Shown here: positions 1 through 8,716 of the stretch, one piece after another
How the letters are laid out: the number at the start of each line of letters is the position of its first letter
How positions within the stretch are numbered: the stretch's first letter is position 1
Source: Diaminobutyricibacter sp. McL0608
GTDB lineage: Bacteria; Actinomycetota; Actinomycetes; Actinomycetales; Microbacteriaceae
Assembly: GCF_039613825.1 (NCBI RefSeq)
Contig: NZ_CP154826.1
Location: 186,001-250,000 of the forward strand
Reading direction: 5' to 3'
DNA: 64,000 nt
Translations under genes and position numbers: made by a program
Notes under the pieces: model-generated
What the model was told of the DNA's origin: nothing
Databases searched by the model: none
The model's input: only the letters and a program-made list of their open reading frames with translations

Positions 1-1929
1 CTCGCCGTCCCCGATCGCCTGAGCTTTCCGCTCATTCGCACCGGCGAGACCTTCGCCGAGGCGACCTGGGATGAGGTGCTGGACCTGGTCGCAGAACGTC
101 TTCGAGCCATCCGCTCCGAGTCGGGGCCGGATGCGGTCGCCGTCTTCGGCGGGGGCGGCCTCACGAACGAGAAGGCCTACCAGCTCGGCAAGTTCGCCCG
201 CCTCGCCCTCGGCACGTCGCGCATCGACTACAACGGCCGGTTCTGCATGTCGTCGGCGGCGGCTGCAGGCAACCGCGCCTTCGGAGTTGATCGAGGCCTC
301 CCGTTCCCCGTGACCGACCTGGACGACGCGAGCACCATCCTCCTCCTCGGGTCGAACGTCGCAGCGACCATGCCGCCGTTCATCGGTCACCTCGCCGGCG
401 CCCGGGCCGGGGGTGGCCTGATCGTCGTCGACCCGCGCCGCTCGCAGACCGCGAGCCTGACCGAGGACGGCGCGGGCATCCACCTGCAGCCCGCTCCCGG
501 AACCGACCTCATCCTGCTGCTCGGCCTTCTCAACATCGTGATCGCCGAAGGGCTCATCGACACGGAGTATCTCGAGCACCGCACAGTCGGGTTCGACGCC
601 GTGCGGCGCAGCGTGAGCGGATGGTGGCCCGAGCGGGTGCAGGAGCACACCGGGGTGCCCGCGAGGCGCCTCCGCGACGTGGCCCGGAGGCTGGCCGATG
701 GCCGGGGCACCTACATCCTCACCGGCCGGGGAGTCGAACAGCACGTCGACGGGACCGACACGGCGACAGCCGCGATCAACCTGGCTCTCGTGCTCGGCCT
801 GGTCGGCACCGGCCGCTCGGGATACGGAACCCTCACCGGCCAGGGCAACGGCCAGGGAGGCCGGGAGCACGGCCAGAAATGCGACCAGCTCCCCGGCTAC
901 CGCAAGATCGCGGATCCTCGCGCCAGGGCGGCTGTCGCGGAGGTCTGGGGCGTCGATCCGCAGATCATCCCGGGCCCCGGCGTACCCGCGGTCGAACTCC
1001 TCGGGATGCTCGGGACTCCGGACGGCGTCCGCGCGCTGCTCGTGCACGGGGCCAACGTGGTCGTCTCCGGTCCCGATGCGACGACCATCCGCGCCGGGCT
1101 CGAGGCGCTCGACCTGCTCATCGTGTGCGATTTCGTGATGTCGGAGACGGCGGCGCTCGCCGACGTCATCCTCCCGGTGACGCAGTGGGCCGAGGAGGAG
1201 GGCACGATGACCTCGCTCGAAGGGCGCGTGATCCGACGCCGCAAGGCCCTGGCCCCTCCCGGCGCGGCCCGAAGCGAATTGTGGATCCTCGCCGAACTCG
1301 CGCGGCGGCTGGATGCCCCGTCGGTGTGGCCGACGGAACCGTCCGTCGTCTTCGACGAGCTGGCACGGGCATCCCGGGGCGGGATCGCCGACTACTCGGG
1401 TCTCAGCCACAGCCTGCTGGACACGGAGATCGCGGCGTTCTGGCCGTATCCGGCGGGCGCCGAAGGGACACCCCGCCTCTTCCTGGAACGGTTCGGCCAC
1501 GACGACGGGCGGGCGCACCTGGTCGCCGTCCGCCGTCGCGACACGGATGCGGCCCCTCAGCTCGGCGGACAGCTGACCCTCATCACCGGCCGCCTGCTCG
1601 AGCACTACCAGTCGGGGGCGCAGACCCGCCGCGTGCCCGAACTGGTGGCGGCCCAGCCCGAGGTTCGAGCTGAACTACATCCCGAGACCGCACTTCGACT
1701 CGGCATCGCCGACGGCGACCCGGTCGTCGTCTCGAACAGTCGTGGTGCCGTGTCGGCGCGCGCCGACCTGACCGACGGCATCCGCCTCGACACCGTCTTC
1801 CTTCCGTTCCACTTCGCCGGCCGACACTGCGCGAACATCCTGACCGAGGGAATCGTCGACCCGATCTCGTTCATGCCCGAGTTCAAACGCACCGCAGTCA
1901 CCGTGGCACGGGATGCGGCGGCGGTATGA
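1..1929 (+). CDS. nasA: assimilatory nitrate reductase, catalytic subunit (5' end missing)
   Basis: Molybdopterin oxidoreductase whose frame is open from base 1, so the start and the N-terminal 4Fe-4S cysteines lie upstream of the window. It would reduce nitrate to nitrite in the cytoplasm at a Mo-bisMGD centre. Visible family marks are FCMSSAAAAGNRAFG, holding the likely Mo-ligand cysteine, the GQGNGQGGREHGQKCDQLPG stretch, which is typical of Nas/NarB-type enzymes, and a C-terminal molydopterin-dinucleotide-binding domain (LITGRLLEHYQSGAQTRR). The stop overlaps the next start by 4 bases (ATGA), so the flavoprotein is translationally coupled and is the probable electron donor. Assignment to the assimilatory class rests on these motifs and the neighbour; other formate-dehydrogenase-like enzymes are less likely. 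Confidence 0.85.
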   Translation, partial: LAVPDRLSFPLIRTGETFAEATWDEVLDLVAERLRAIRSESGPDAVAVFGGGGLTNEKAYQLGKFARLALGTSRIDYNGRFCMSSAAAAGNRAFGVDRGLPFPVTDLDDASTILLLGSNVAATMPPFIGHLAGARAGGGLIVVDPRRSQTASLTEDGAGIHLQPAPGTDLILLLGLLNIVIAEGLIDTEYLEHRTVGFDAVRRSVSGWWPERVQEHTGVPARRLRDVARRLADGRGTYILTGRGVEQHVDGTDTATAAINLALVLGLVGTGRSGYGTLTGQGNGQGGREHGQKCDQLPGYRKIADPRARAAVAEVWGVDPQIIPGPGVPAVELLGMLGTPDGVRALLVHGANVVVSGPDATTIRAGLEALDLLIVCDFVMSETAALADVILPVTQWAEEEGTMTSLEGRVIRRRKALAPPGAARSELWILAELARRLDAPSVWPTEPSVVFDELARASRGGIADYSGLSHSLLDTEIAAFWPYPAGAEGTPRLFLERFGHDDGRAHLVAVRRRDTDAAPQLGGQLTLITGRLLEHYQSGAQTRRVPELVAAQPEVRAELHPETALRLGIADGDPVVVSNSRGAVSARADLTDGIRLDTVFLPFHFAGRHCANILTEGIVDPISFMPEFKRTAVTVARDAAAV

Positions 1930-3506
1930 CGTATGTTGCCGATCGTCCGGTGCGGGTCATGCTGATCGGCTACGGCCCGGTCGGCGCGCGCTTTGTCGAG
2001 GAGCTCCTGCCGTCTGTCGCCGCAGGGTCGATCGAACTGTGCGTCGCCGGCGCCGAGAACGAAGACGCCTACAACCGAGTGCTGGTCGCCGAATACGCCG
2101 CCGGCGGCGCCGACCGGCGTCGGCTCGACATCACCGACACCGAGGCGGCGCGCGCGGCGGGAGTGCGCATCCTGATCGGGGAGGCGGTCGTCGGGGTGGA
2201 CCGGATGCGGCAGCGGGTCGTGCTCGACTCCGGAGCCGAGCTGCCATACGACCGGCTGGTCTTCGCCACCGGGGCCCGGGCGAACATCCCGACCCTCGAC
2301 GGCCTCGCGCGCAGCCGTCGAGACCGTCGCGAACCGCCGCGCTCGACGGACGTCGACGAAGGGGCGGAGCCGCTGCCGCGAGGCGTGGTCGCGATGCGCG
2401 ACCTGCGCGACGCCGAGACCGCGGCGGCCGTGGTCGGCGCGGGCGGATCGATCGTCGTTCTCGGCGCCGGGGTGCTCGGCATGGAGTTCGCCCTCGCCGC
2501 ACGGGAGCATGGAGCCCAGGTCGTGCTCGTGCATCACGGCGACATTCCGATGGCACGCAACCTCGACGATCACGGGGGGCGGATGCTCTCCCGCGCGGTC
2601 CGGGACGTCGGCGTCGGAATCGCTGCCCATTCACGGGCTGAAGGAATCCTTCTCCGCCACACGGACGGTGGCCGGCGTTTCGATGCGCTGCTCTGCGCGG
2701 ACGGCAAGCAGATCCCCGGCGACCTGCTCGTGATTTCGTGCGGGGTGAGCGCACGCACCGAGCTCGCTGTCGCCTCCGGGCTCGCCTGCTCAGCCGGCAT
2801 CCTGGTCGACCACCACCTGCGGAGCTGGGGCGACCCCGACATCTTCGCGATCGGTGACTGCGCCCAGATCGCCTCACCCGACGACGCGGATGCGACAGGC
2901 CGAGTGCCCGGCGCGCCGAGCGGTCTCATCGGGCCGGGCTGGCGCCAGGCGACCGCGCTCGCCCGCAACCTCGCCGCGGAGGCGGTCGGGCAGCCTGCGT
3001 TCGATGGGGAGACTCCGCCGAGCGAGCGGCCGGCCGTCGTCATGCTCAAAGCCGATGGGATCGACGTCGTCTCCGGCGGCGAGCATGAGACCCAGCCCTG
3101 GGCCGACGACGATGCCGACGTGAGCCTCTGGATCGACCCGGCCCGCGGCGCCTACCTCAAGACGGTCGCGCGGGGTGGCCTGCTGACCGGCTTCGTCTCG
3201 GTCGGCCTTCCCCGCGTGGGCGCCGAAGTGACCCTGCTGTTCGAGCGCGGGAGCGAGCTGCCCTCCGACCCGTCGGCGCTGCTGAGGCTCGACGCGCCCA
3301 CCCGCGACTCCGCCTCCACGGCCGATCCTCTCGCCCCGGATGCGACGGTCTGCTGGTGCAACGGAGTCTCGGTCGAGCGCATCACCGACGCGGCGCGCGC
3401 GGGAAGCGACACGGTCGAGTGCGTCGGGCGCGACACGCGAGCCGGTACAGGATGCGGTGGCTGCAAGGGCCGGATCGCGGAGGTCCTCGCCTCGCTGGCA
3501 GGATAG
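1926..3506 (+). CDS. FAD-dependent NAD(P)H oxidoreductase with BFD-like [2Fe-2S] domain (nitrate reductase electron-transfer subunit)
   Basis: A 526-residue flavoprotein resembling the N-terminal part of NirB and the NasB electron-transfer subunit of Bacillus nitrate reductase. It begins with a dinucleotide fold (GYGPVG), has a second Rossmann motif near residue 180 ([13 protein letters not shown]) and an FAD-binding GDCA motif near residue 315. The C-terminus carries a BFD-like cluster domain, with CWC near residue 477 and TGCGGCKG near residue 510. It lacks the sirohaem domain of NirB, so it should pass electrons from NAD(P)H to the upstream nitrate reductase rather than reduce nitrite itself. 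The ATG lies inside the upstream stop (ATGA). No nirBD or nitrate transporter gene is visible on this side. Confidence 0.82.
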   Translation: MTYVADRPVRVMLIGYGPVGARFVEELLPSVAAGSIELCVAGAENEDAYNRVLVAEYAAGGADRRRLDITDTEAARAAGVRILIGEAVVGVDRMRQRVVLDSGAELPYDRLVFATGARANIPTLDGLARSRRDRREPPRSTDVDEGAEPLPRGVVAMRDLRDAETAAAVVGAGGSIVVLGAGVLGMEFALAAREHGAQVVLVHHGDIPMARNLDDHGGRMLSRAVRDVGVGIAAHSRAEGILLRHTDGGRRFDALLCADGKQIPGDLLVISCGVSARTELAVASGLACSAGILVDHHLRSWGDPDIFAIGDCAQIASPDDADATGRVPGAPSGLIGPGWRQATALARNLAAEAVGQPAFDGETPPSERPAVVMLKADGIDVVSGGEHETQPWADDDADVSLWIDPARGAYLKTVARGGLLTGFVSVGLPRVGAEVTLLFERGSELPSDPSALLRLDAPTRDSASTADPLAPDATVCWCNGVSVERITDAARAGSDTVECVGRDTRAGTGCGGCKGRIAEVLASLAG

Positions 3507-3511
3507 AACGC

Positions 3512-3928
3512 GTGATCCGAACCATGTTCAAATCGAAGATCCATCGAGCGACAGTGACGCACTCGGCGCTGCACTATGTCGGCTCGCTGACCGTCGATCT
3601 CGACCTGCTCGAACAGGCCGATCTGCTGCCGGGTGAACAGGTGAGCGTGGTGAACATCGACAACGGCAACCGGTTCGAGACCTACCTGATCGCCGGCGAG
3701 CGCGGTTCCGGTGTCATCGGGGTGAACGGTGCCGCCGCACACCTGGCCGAGGTCGGCGATCTGGTGATCGTGATCTCCTACGCGCAGCTCACCACGGAAG
3801 AGGCGCGCAGCTACGAGCCGACGGTGGTGCATGTGGACGCGCGGAACAGGATCGTGGCCGTCGATGCCGATCCCGCGGGCGCGGTCGTCGACGGCATCGT
3901 GCCGCCCCCGTTCGCAGTCGCCCGATAG
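3512..3928 (+). CDS. panD: aspartate 1-decarboxylase precursor PanD
   Basis: Pyruvoyl-dependent decarboxylase converting L-aspartate to beta-alanine for pantothenate and CoA. The 138-residue length and the motifs [37 protein letters not shown] and NGAAAH are those of PanD. The GTG at 3512 is chosen because it places the self-cleavage pair at Gly24-Ser25, the standard numbering; the internal ATG at 3524 would shorten the conserved N-terminus. It sits 5 bases after the flavoprotein stop and may share its transcript, although the two functions are not obviously linked. No panB or panC is nearby. Confidence 0.95.
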   Translation: MIRTMFKSKIHRATVTHSALHYVGSLTVDLDLLEQADLLPGEQVSVVNIDNGNRFETYLIAGERGSGVIGVNGAAAHLAEVGDLVIVISYAQLTTEEARSYEPTVVHVDARNRIVAVDADPAGAVVDGIVPPPFAVAR

Positions 3929-3966
3929 TCTGCGGCGGCTGCGATCCCGTAGAACGTTCAGGCTCC

Positions 3967-4014
3967 TTGCAGCCTACGCAGGTATGCATTCGTGTATTGT
4001 TGCGTAGTCTGCAA
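3967..4014. promoter_or_regulatory. imperfect inverted repeat, candidate TetR operator and promoter of the MFS gene
   Basis: Two 14-base arms, TTGCAGCCTACGCA (3967-3980) and TGCGTAGTCTGCAA (4001-4014), are inverted with 13 of 14 matches around a 20-base AT-richer spacer containing TATTGT at 3995-4000, a possible -10. Overlap of a dyad with a promoter fits repression, most simply by the TetR protein encoded after the exporter. The regulator assignment is inference from proximity. Confidence 0.45.
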
Positions 4015-4106
4015 AAAGAGAAACGTCAGTGTCGGCGTTCGTTCCGCCCACTCACACGGCGAGACGACGAATGCGCGATGCGCTGCTTACCCATCGAAGG
4101 ATTGTC

Positions 4107-6191
4107 TTGTCTACTATCACCGCGCCCACACGGGTGCAGCCCGGGGCCCCCTCGCCCCAGGTATCGAAGCCGATCATGTCTCACCGGCAGATCCTTCTCG
4201 TCATCTACGGCCTCATGGCCGGTATGTTCCTGTCCTCGCTCGACCAGACGATCGTCGGTACGGCGATCCGCACGATCGGCGATGACCTCCACGGGCTCAA
4301 CGACCAGGCCTGGGTCACCACGGCCTACCTGATCACCTCCACCATCGCCGTTCCGATCTACGGCAAGCTGTCGGACATCTTCGGCCGCCGCCCGCTGTAC
4401 ATCTTCGGAATCGTCGTGTTCATCCTGGGCTCGCTCCTGTCGTCGATGTCCACGTCGATGATCATGCTCGCCGCGTTCCGCGCCTTCCAGGGAATCGGTG
4501 CCGGTGCCCTGATGTCGCTGCCGCTCGCGATCATGGGAGACATCCTCGCGCCTCGTGAGCGCGCCAAGTACCAGGGCTACTTCCTGGCCGTCTTCGGCAT
4601 CTCCTCGGTCATCGGCCCGCTCATCGGCGGACTGTTCGCGGGCGCGAACCAGATCCTCTTCATCGAGGGATGGCGCTGGGTCTTCCTGGTCAACGTTCCG
4701 ATCGGCATCGTCGCGCTCGTCATGGTGCTGCTGTTCCTGCACCTTCCGAAGTTCCAGAAGTCCTCGAAGCCGCGCATCGACTGGTGGGGTGCGACCGCCG
4801 TCATCGTGACGCTCGTTCCGGTGCTGCTCGTCGCAGAACAGGGACGCGAGTGGGGCTGGGATTCAGTCGCCTCGATCGCCTGCTACGTGATCGCCGCCGT
4901 CGGACTACTCACCTTCATCCTCGTCGAGATGTACATGAAGGACGACGCGATCATCCCGCTTCGCCTGTTCCGCGTGCGCGTGTTCTCGATGGCGACCATT
5001 CTCGGTGTGCTCGTCGGCTTCGGGATGTTCGGCGCCATGCTGACACTTCCGCTGTATCTGCAGATCGTCTTCGGGCTGAGCCCGACCGCATCCGGTTTCG
5101 CCACGCTGCCGATGATGGCAGGTCTGATGATCGCATCCATCGCGTCGGGCCAGATCATCGCCCGCACAGGCAAGTACCGCATCTTCCCGATCACCGGAAC
5201 CCTGTTCACCGCCGCCGGATTCTTCGTGCTGACGTTCCTGACGATCGACAAGCCGCTCTGGTTCCTGATGATCGCGATGTTCCTCATCGGGCTCGGGCTC
5301 GGCCAGATGATGCAGACGCTCACCCTGGCGAGCCAGAACGCCGTCGCCCCGAACCAGATGGGCGTCGCCACAGGCGCGTCGACCTTCTTCCGCCAGATCG
5401 GTGGAACGCTCGGTGTGGCCGTGCTGCTCTCCGTTCTGTTCGCCGCCCTGCCGGCCAACATCGTCACGGCGACAGCCAACGAGAAGACCCTGAGCTCCGC
5501 ATTGGATGCTGCACTGACGCCGGAGGTTGCGACCGCACCGGAAAACAAGGCGATCATGAAGCAGCTGTGGACGCCCATCGTCAGCCCGATCAAGAGCAGC
5601 ATCCAGGATGAGCTCGCCGCAGGCGTGACGAAGGCGAAGGCCGCTGCCGACGCCGCCGTGACGCAGCAGGTCACTGCGGCCGTCAACGAGCAGGTCGCTG
5701 CGGGTGTCATCCCGGCGGAGGCTGCGGCGCAGATCATCGCCCAGCAGGTTGCGGCGGCTACGCCCCAGGGTGAGGCGGCGGCACTCGCCGCTGTCGCCAA
5801 GGCGGCGCACGCGACTGTGGTCAACGGCACGGTCGAGGTGAACTGGGCGAACGCGAGCCAGCGCGGCTTCTACGTCGACAAGCTCACGCCGACGCTCGCC
5901 ACGGAGCTGAAGAAGGGCGACTCGAAGGCGAACAGTTCGAGCAACAGCGCGACGAGCGACACCTCGTTCCTCGACGGCGCCGACAAGCGCCTCAGCAAGC
6001 CGTTCATGGTCGGCTTCAACGACTCCGTCGTCCTGGTCTACACGATCGGCCTCGGCGTGATCCTGCTCGCATTCGTGCTCAGCCTCTTCTTCAAGGTGCC
6101 GCCGCTGCGCAAGACGTCCGCGCTGCAGGAGCAGGCAGACGTGGCCGGTTCGACCACCACCGGAAGCATCCGGGCGGTGCCCGTCGCCTGA
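4107..6191 (+). CDS. MDR family MFS transporter (DHA2, EmrB/QacA-like) with large extracytoplasmic insert
   Basis: Drug:H+ antiporter of the 14-TM type. The first helix motif (SSLDQTIVGTAIRTI), motif A (GKLSDIFGRRPLYIFG) and motif C (ISSVIGPLIGGLF) are clear. The protein is about 694 residues against roughly 500 for the family: between the last two helices (about residues 450-630) lies an Ala-rich, partly repetitive soluble segment (VTQQVTAAVNEQVAAGV and similar) ending in a Ser/Asn-rich stretch, then the final helix. The TTG at 4107 follows GAAGG at a good distance. A GTG at 4029 and an ATG at 4176 are alternatives; the 4029 extension is Arg-rich and unlike the family. The substrate is unknown. 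A TetR gene follows and an inverted repeat precedes it. Confidence 0.82.
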   Translation: MSTITAPTRVQPGAPSPQVSKPIMSHRQILLVIYGLMAGMFLSSLDQTIVGTAIRTIGDDLHGLNDQAWVTTAYLITSTIAVPIYGKLSDIFGRRPLYIFGIVVFILGSLLSSMSTSMIMLAAFRAFQGIGAGALMSLPLAIMGDILAPRERAKYQGYFLAVFGISSVIGPLIGGLFAGANQILFIEGWRWVFLVNVPIGIVALVMVLLFLHLPKFQKSSKPRIDWWGATAVIVTLVPVLLVAEQGREWGWDSVASIACYVIAAVGLLTFILVEMYMKDDAIIPLRLFRVRVFSMATILGVLVGFGMFGAMLTLPLYLQIVFGLSPTASGFATLPMMAGLMIASIASGQIIARTGKYRIFPITGTLFTAAGFFVLTFLTIDKPLWFLMIAMFLIGLGLGQMMQTLTLASQNAVAPNQMGVATGASTFFRQIGGTLGVAVLLSVLFAALPANIVTATANEKTLSSALDAALTPEVATAPENKAIMKQLWTPIVSPIKSSIQDELAAGVTKAKAAADAAVTQQVTAAVNEQVAAGVIPAEAAAQIIAQQVAAATPQGEAAALAAVAKAAHATVVNGTVEVNWANASQRGFYVDKLTPTLATELKKGDSKANSSSNSATSDTSFLDGADKRLSKPFMVGFNDSVVLVYTIGLGVILLAFVLSLFFKVPPLRKTSALQEQADVAGSTTTGSIRAVPVA

Positions 6192-6198
6192 TCGGATT

Positions 6199-6227
6199 GC
6201 GGGCGGCGTCCCGGTGACGCCGCCCGC
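6199..6227 (+). terminator. strong hairpin terminator after the MFS gene
   Basis: A perfect 12-bp GC stem (GCGGGCGGCGTC with GACGCCGCCCGC) and 5-base loop begin 8 bases after the MFS stop, followed by CTT rather than a U-run. It probably separates or attenuates the MFS and tetR messages. A GTG at 6214 lies in its loop, which argues against that codon being the tetR start. Confidence 0.65.
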
Positions 6228-6252
6228 CTTCGACGGCGACGCGAATCAGATC

Positions 6253-6861
6253 GTGACCACAATCGAAACCAGCTCCGAGGCCGTCGGCCTGCGTGAGCGA
6301 AAGAAACAACAGACCCGGAACGCCATTCACGAAGCGGCTTTCCACCTCATCGACGAACAGGGTCTGGATGCCACGACGGTCGAGCACATCTGCCGGCAGG
6401 CGGATGTGTCGGGCCGCACCTTTTTCAACTACTTTCCCTCCAAGGCCGCAGCGGCTCTCCAATTTCAGGGAGCATCCATCGACCCGGCCGCGGAGGCCGC
6501 GTTCCTGGCCGCCCGCGGAAGCCTGGTCATGGCGTTGTGCGATGTCATCGGAAGCAATTCCGAACGCGGCCCGAGCCTCGCCCGCATGAAGCACCTGGTG
6601 GGTCGTCGTCCCGAACTGCTGACGACCGCGACGCAGCTGATGGTCGAGGTGCGTGAGACGTACATCGCACTCGCGGCCCGGCGCTCGAGCGACCGGGAGC
6701 AGGCGGAACTCGCGGTCTCACTGGTGCTTGCCGCCCTCAGCAGAACGATGCACGACGGCAGGCTGTCGGATGAGCCGATCGGCGAACAGCTGAAATCGAC
6801 GGTGCGGATGCTTCTCGCTGTCGGCGATGACGACTTGCAGCCGCCCCACCCCGCGCAGTGA
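6253..6861 (+). CDS. TetR/AcrR family transcriptional regulator
   Basis: About 202 residues with an N-terminal TetR helix-turn-helix: RERKKQQTRNAIHEAAF, then VEHICRQADVSGRTFFNYF as recognition helix, near residues 13-60. The C-terminal ligand domain is not conserved enough to name an inducer. The GTG at 6253 (MTTIETSS) is preferred over GTG 6214, which falls inside the terminator hairpin. Position after the DHA2 exporter suggests it represses that exporter through the dyad at 3967-4014; this pairing is inference. Confidence 0.8.
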   Translation: MTTIETSSEAVGLRERKKQQTRNAIHEAAFHLIDEQGLDATTVEHICRQADVSGRTFFNYFPSKAAAALQFQGASIDPAAEAAFLAARGSLVMALCDVIGSNSERGPSLARMKHLVGRRPELLTTATQLMVEVRETYIALAARRSSDREQAELAVSLVLAALSRTMHDGRLSDEPIGEQLKSTVRMLLAVGDDDLQPPHPAQ

Positions 6862-6909
6862 ACTGAGATAGTTGAAGGACATCGCTACCGAATCGTCCGA
6901 GGCTGAGGG

Positions 6910-7524
6910 ATGGCACCGTTTCAGAATCGAGTCACGCCTGCTGGTGACATAGTCGCCATCCCGCTGCGCGGGGCGTGGACGGGGAACCGCGGACGACTGC
7001 ACGTCGGTCACGAGATCAGGAGGTTTCACGCCGGCAATCTCTGGATCACCTGCGCCCTCGAATTCCGGGGGCGGTACCACCAGCTCTGGCAGCCGAATCA
7101 CTACACGTTCCTGTTCTTCCACGACGAGGCGGTGTCGTTCGCGGCGGGCCACCGCCCGTGCGCCGAGTGCCGTCGGCCCGCATACAACCAGTACCGATCA
7201 GCGTGGGTGGAGGCACTCGGAGGCAGTCGTCCCTCGGCCCAGGAGATCAACCGTCGACTTCATGAGGAGCGGATCTTCCGCGGAACCCACCGTCGCCGGG
7301 TTCATACCGCATCCTGGACCGCTCTCCCCGACGGGACCTTCGCGGTCCTGGATGAGAGGAGCGCAGTCGTCGTGAATGACCACCTCACCCTGTGGGGACC
7401 GGATGGTTACGGGGCGAAGGTTCGTCGGCCGAAGCTCGGAACTGCGACCGTGCTGACACCTCCCTCATCGTTGGCGGCCCTTCGCGCCGGCTACCCGGTG
7501 CAGATCGACGACGCGGCCAGGTGA
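6910..7524 (+). CDS. conserved protein of unknown function with CxxC motif
   Basis: I do not recognise a named family. The 204-residue product has no signal peptide or membrane helix. Residues 1-110 look like a compact domain rich in Trp, Tyr and His, ending in HRPCAECRR, a Cys-x2-Cys pair similar in form to the Ada-type GYRPCKRC zinc site, followed by a basic segment with RRLHEERIFRGTHRRR. The C-terminal part (WTALPDGTFAVLDERSAVVV) looks like a small beta fold. A weak GAGGG lies directly before the ATG. It stands alone between the tetR gene and the MetE-like gene. Confidence 0.6.
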   Translation: MAPFQNRVTPAGDIVAIPLRGAWTGNRGRLHVGHEIRRFHAGNLWITCALEFRGRYHQLWQPNHYTFLFFHDEAVSFAAGHRPCAECRRPAYNQYRSAWVEALGGSRPSAQEINRRLHEERIFRGTHRRRVHTASWTALPDGTFAVLDERSAVVVNDHLTLWGPDGYGAKVRRPKLGTATVLTPPSSLAALRAGYPVQIDDAAR

Positions 7525-7582
7525 ACGGAACGAGAGCCAGGCTCGGCCACGCTGAGCCGAGCACTGCGGATACGCTGGAAGA

Positions 7583-8698
7583 GTGACTCACAATCCTCCG
7601 TTCCGTGCAGACGTCGTCGGGAGTTTTCTCCGCCCAGCAGCGTTGAAGGAGGCTCGGGCCGCCCATGCCGAGGGCCGAATCGGCGATGAGGCCCTTCGTG
7701 AGGTCGAAGACGGCGCGATCGCAGAGCTCGTCGCCAAGGAGGCCGACGCAGGGCTTCGGCTCGCGACCGACGGGGAGTTCCGGCGATCCTGGTGGCACTT
7801 CGACTTCTTCAGTGGGCTGGGCGGCGTCGACATCGTCGAGCTCGATCACGGCATCCAGTTCCAGGGTGTTCAGACCAAGCCGCGGGGCGTCGAGATCTCG
7901 GGTCCGATCCGGTTCGACGACGCGCATCCCTTCCTCGGTCATTTCGGCGCGCTCAAGGAGCAGCTCGCGCGCACGACCGGAGCGACACCGAAGTTCACCA
8001 TCCCGTCGCCCACCGTTGTCGACTTCCGGCTGGAACCGGGTCACATCAACTCTGCCGTTTATGGAGGCCGTGACGACATCGTCGACGACCTCGTGGCCGC
8101 CTATCGGGATGCGCTCCACGCCTTCTACGACGCGGGCGCCCGCTATGTGCAGTTCGACGACACGGCCTGGGCGTACCTCTGTTCCGAGGTCGAACTGCAG
8201 AAGGCGCGCGAACGCGGAATCGACACGGACCGCATCGCCGAACGGTACGCAGCTCTTCTGAACCGGGTTCTGGCGGATAAGCCAGACGACCTTGTCGTCA
8301 CGACCCACGTCTGTCGCGGCAACTTCCGCTCGACCTGGATCTCCTCGGGCGGTTACGAGCCGGTTGCGGAACAACTCCTGGGCGTCGTGGACTACGACGG
8401 CTACTTCCTGGAGTACGACAGTGATCGCGCGGGCGGCTTCGAGCCGCTCCGGTTCCTGCCCGAGGGCGACAAGACCGTCGTGCTGGGACTGATCACGACG
8501 AAGAGCGGCGAGCTCGAGAACATCGAGGCGACGAAGAAACGCATCGACGAGGCGTCGGCCTTCGCGCCGCTCGAGCAGCTCGCTCTGAGCCCGCAGTGCG
8601 GCTTCGCCTCTACCGAAGAAGGAAACCTGCTCACCGAAGCGGAGCAGTGGGCGAAGGTGCGCGAGGTCGTGGCGATCGCGGACGCGGTCTGGCGCTGA
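7583..8698 (+). CDS. MetE C-terminal-domain-like methyltransferase (YxjG/YxjH type)
   Basis: A 371-residue stand-alone relative of the catalytic half of cobalamin-independent methionine synthase. The opening RADVVGSFLRP, the DGEFRR segment, QFDDTAW near residue 193, THVCRGN near residue 240 and the C-terminal LSPQCGFASTEEGN, with Cys as likely zinc ligand, match the family. Such proteins transfer a methyl group to a thiol, probably homocysteine, and the donor is often not methyl-tetrahydropteroyltriglutamate. The GTG start has GGAAG very close upstream and a TACGCT 10 bases before it, so a short or absent leader is possible. It converges with the next gene. Confidence 0.82.
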   Translation: MTHNPPFRADVVGSFLRPAALKEARAAHAEGRIGDEALREVEDGAIAELVAKEADAGLRLATDGEFRRSWWHFDFFSGLGGVDIVELDHGIQFQGVQTKPRGVEISGPIRFDDAHPFLGHFGALKEQLARTTGATPKFTIPSPTVVDFRLEPGHINSAVYGGRDDIVDDLVAAYRDALHAFYDAGARYVQFDDTAWAYLCSEVELQKARERGIDTDRIAERYAALLNRVLADKPDDLVVTTHVCRGNFRSTWISSGGYEPVAEQLLGVVDYDGYFLEYDSDRAGGFEPLRFLPEGDKTVVLGLITTKSGELENIEATKKRIDEASAFAPLEQLALSPQCGFASTEEGNLLTEAEQWAKVREVVAIADAVWR

Positions 8699-8716
8699 CA
8701 GGCGACGCCTGGCCGA

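Noticed and set aside
4029-4106. Upstream GTG start at 4029 for the MFS gene
   Set aside because: It adds an Arg-rich stretch unlike family N-termini, and TTG 4107 has a better placed GAAGG; not excluded, but less likely.
6214-6252. GTG 6214 as start of the tetR gene
   Set aside because: It lies in the loop of a 12-bp terminator hairpin and adds residues outside the family pattern.
8700-8712. Terminator between the MetE-like gene and its convergent neighbour
   Set aside because: CAGGCG-A-CGCCTG is only a 6-bp dyad without a U-run; too weak to call in this GC content.
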